From contig CANRCY010000009.1 in NCBI GenBank assembly GCA_947629225.1, positions 1 to 20,503 of the forward strand: a DNA stretch of 20,503 nucleotides. Direction: 5' to 3'. The DNA is from an uncultured Clostridia bacterium (GTDB lineage Bacteria; Bacillota; Clostridia; Christensenellales; Borkfalkiaceae). Of this stretch, positions 20,178 through 20,503 are shown piece after piece. Made by a program: the position numbers and the translations under genes. Numbering within the stretch: position 1 is the stretch's first letter; each line of letters opens with the position of its first letter. The notes beneath the pieces were generated by a model, which searched no databases, was not told the DNA's origin, and saw only the letters and a program-made list of their open reading frames with translations.

Positions 20178-20281
20178 AGCGCGTTGATGATGACGACCAC
20201 GACCGCCGCCAATGCGATCGCGGCAAGTTTGAGCAGGATATTTTGGGTGAACGCCTTCTTCAAAAATTCGAGGAACTTCAT
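20174..20281 (-). CDS. 35-aa single-TM microprotein beside cdaA
   Basis: 35 aa from ATG 20279-20281, with site ggaggg 9 bp upstream inside cdaA. The sequence is an amphipathic, basic start (MKFLEFLKKAFTQN) and one hydrophobic helix (ILLKLAAIALAAVVVVIINA) ending right after it. Start and stop both overlap neighbours by ATGA, strong evidence that it is translated. In Firmicutes the gene after cdaA is normally cdaR (ybbR), whose product begins with just such a helix and then has YbbR repeats. This peptide therefore resembles the N-terminal anchor of CdaR without its extracytoplasmic part. The homology is inferred from position and layout, since a 35-aa hydrophobic peptide cannot prove ancestry. 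Confidence 0.72.
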   Translation of the reverse strand: MKFLEFLKKAFTQNILLKLAAIALAAVVVVIINAL

Positions 20282-20503
20282 GCTTTCTTGCCCTCCGCGT
20301 TGAATTCTTTCCAATAATATTCGCGCAAAAACTTCTTCAAGAGTTCGGAGTCGGCATAACGGGTGATGTCTCCCCGTTTTACGACCGAGACGATGCCTGT
20401 CTCCTCGGAGACGATGATCGTGGAGACGTCGGCGACTTCGGTCACGCCGATCCCCGCGCGGTGGCGGGTCCCGAAATCTTTGGGGAAGTCGCGCTGCGAA
20501 AGG
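20278..20503 (-). CDS. cdaA: Diadenylate cyclase (CdaA type), C-terminal fragment
   Basis: Partial gene: the last 74 residues, ending with TGA at 20280-20278; the N-terminus lies beyond the window. It contains DFGTRHRAGIGVTEVADVST and IIVSEETGIVSVVKRGD. The RHRAG motif is the active-site signature of the DAC domain, which condenses two ATP molecules into c-di-AMP, an essential second messenger for K+ and osmotic homeostasis and wall integrity. Ending soon after the DAC domain, with no DisA DNA-binding region, indicates the membrane-bound CdaA (YbbP) class rather than DisA. The tail (YADSELLKKFLREYYWKEF) is hydrophilic. It leads a run of overlapping genes towards aspartokinase. Confidence 0.92.
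   Translation of the reverse strand, partial: LSQRDFPKDFGTRHRAGIGVTEVADVSTIIVSEETGIVSVVKRGDITRYADSELLKKFLREYYWKEFNAEGKKA

Overview
The window looks like chromosomal DNA from a moderately GC-rich, low-redundancy Firmicute of class Clostridia, possibly an uncultured gut lineage near Christensenellales/Borkfalkiales. That placement is an inference from gene content: SpmA/SpmB, a yaaO-holB-yaaT-yabB-yabC order like that of Bacillus subtilis, a DUF4250 protein, a Clostridia-type MarR regulator, and a BspA-like lipoprotein with CxCG repeats. Promoters are of the vegetative sigma type, and nearly all that I found have exactly 17-bp spacers. I see no phage, transposase, tRNA, rRNA or CRISPR array. 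This is mostly housekeeping DNA whose intergenic regions are full of small repeats.

Layout. 1-2195 (+): the 3' end of a class II fructose-bisphosphate aldolase gene with a terminator, then an LRR surface lipoprotein with its own promoter. 2196-2849: gene-free, with two identical 57-bp palindromic repeats and several short dispersed repeats. 2850-3934 (+): spmA-spmB. 3935-4377: a promoter-terminator pair without an ORF (candidate small RNA) and a cluster of four hairpins. 4378-13589 (-): an O-antigen-ligase-like membrane protein, rsmI, a TrmN6-type methyltransferase, a 56-aa two-cluster ferredoxin, ricT/yaaT, holB, a short YaaO-like decarboxylase, a one-TM protein of unknown function, a 36-bp triplication, and lysS-greA behind a consensus promoter. 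13791-15021: small genes (a conserved hypothetical, a DUF378-like membrane protein, an acidic small protein, DUF4250) between repeats. 15126-17977 (+): a MarR regulator, a CPA-type cation/proton antiporter with a structured leader, and an MgtC-family protein. 17978-20503 (-): aspartokinase, DUF1015, a 35-aa one-TM microprotein, and the C-terminus of a CdaA-type diadenylate cyclase, all with overlapping stop and start codons.

How the genes fit together. The minus block 5919-11405 is a reduced form of the Firmicute tmk-holB neighbourhood: tmk, yaaQ/yaaR and yabA are absent, and a ferredoxin with its own promoter lies beside the Fe-S protein RicT. The right end joins c-di-AMP synthesis to aspartate-family amino-acid synthesis and runs head-on, with no spacer, into a cation-transport operon. 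Two observations seem most worth testing. First, three genes share the arrangement -35, 17 bp, -10, 6 bp, ATG, which predicts leaderless mRNAs. Second, the putative small RNA at about 4086-4160 has an 11-nt perfect match to the ribosome-binding and start region of the marR gene.
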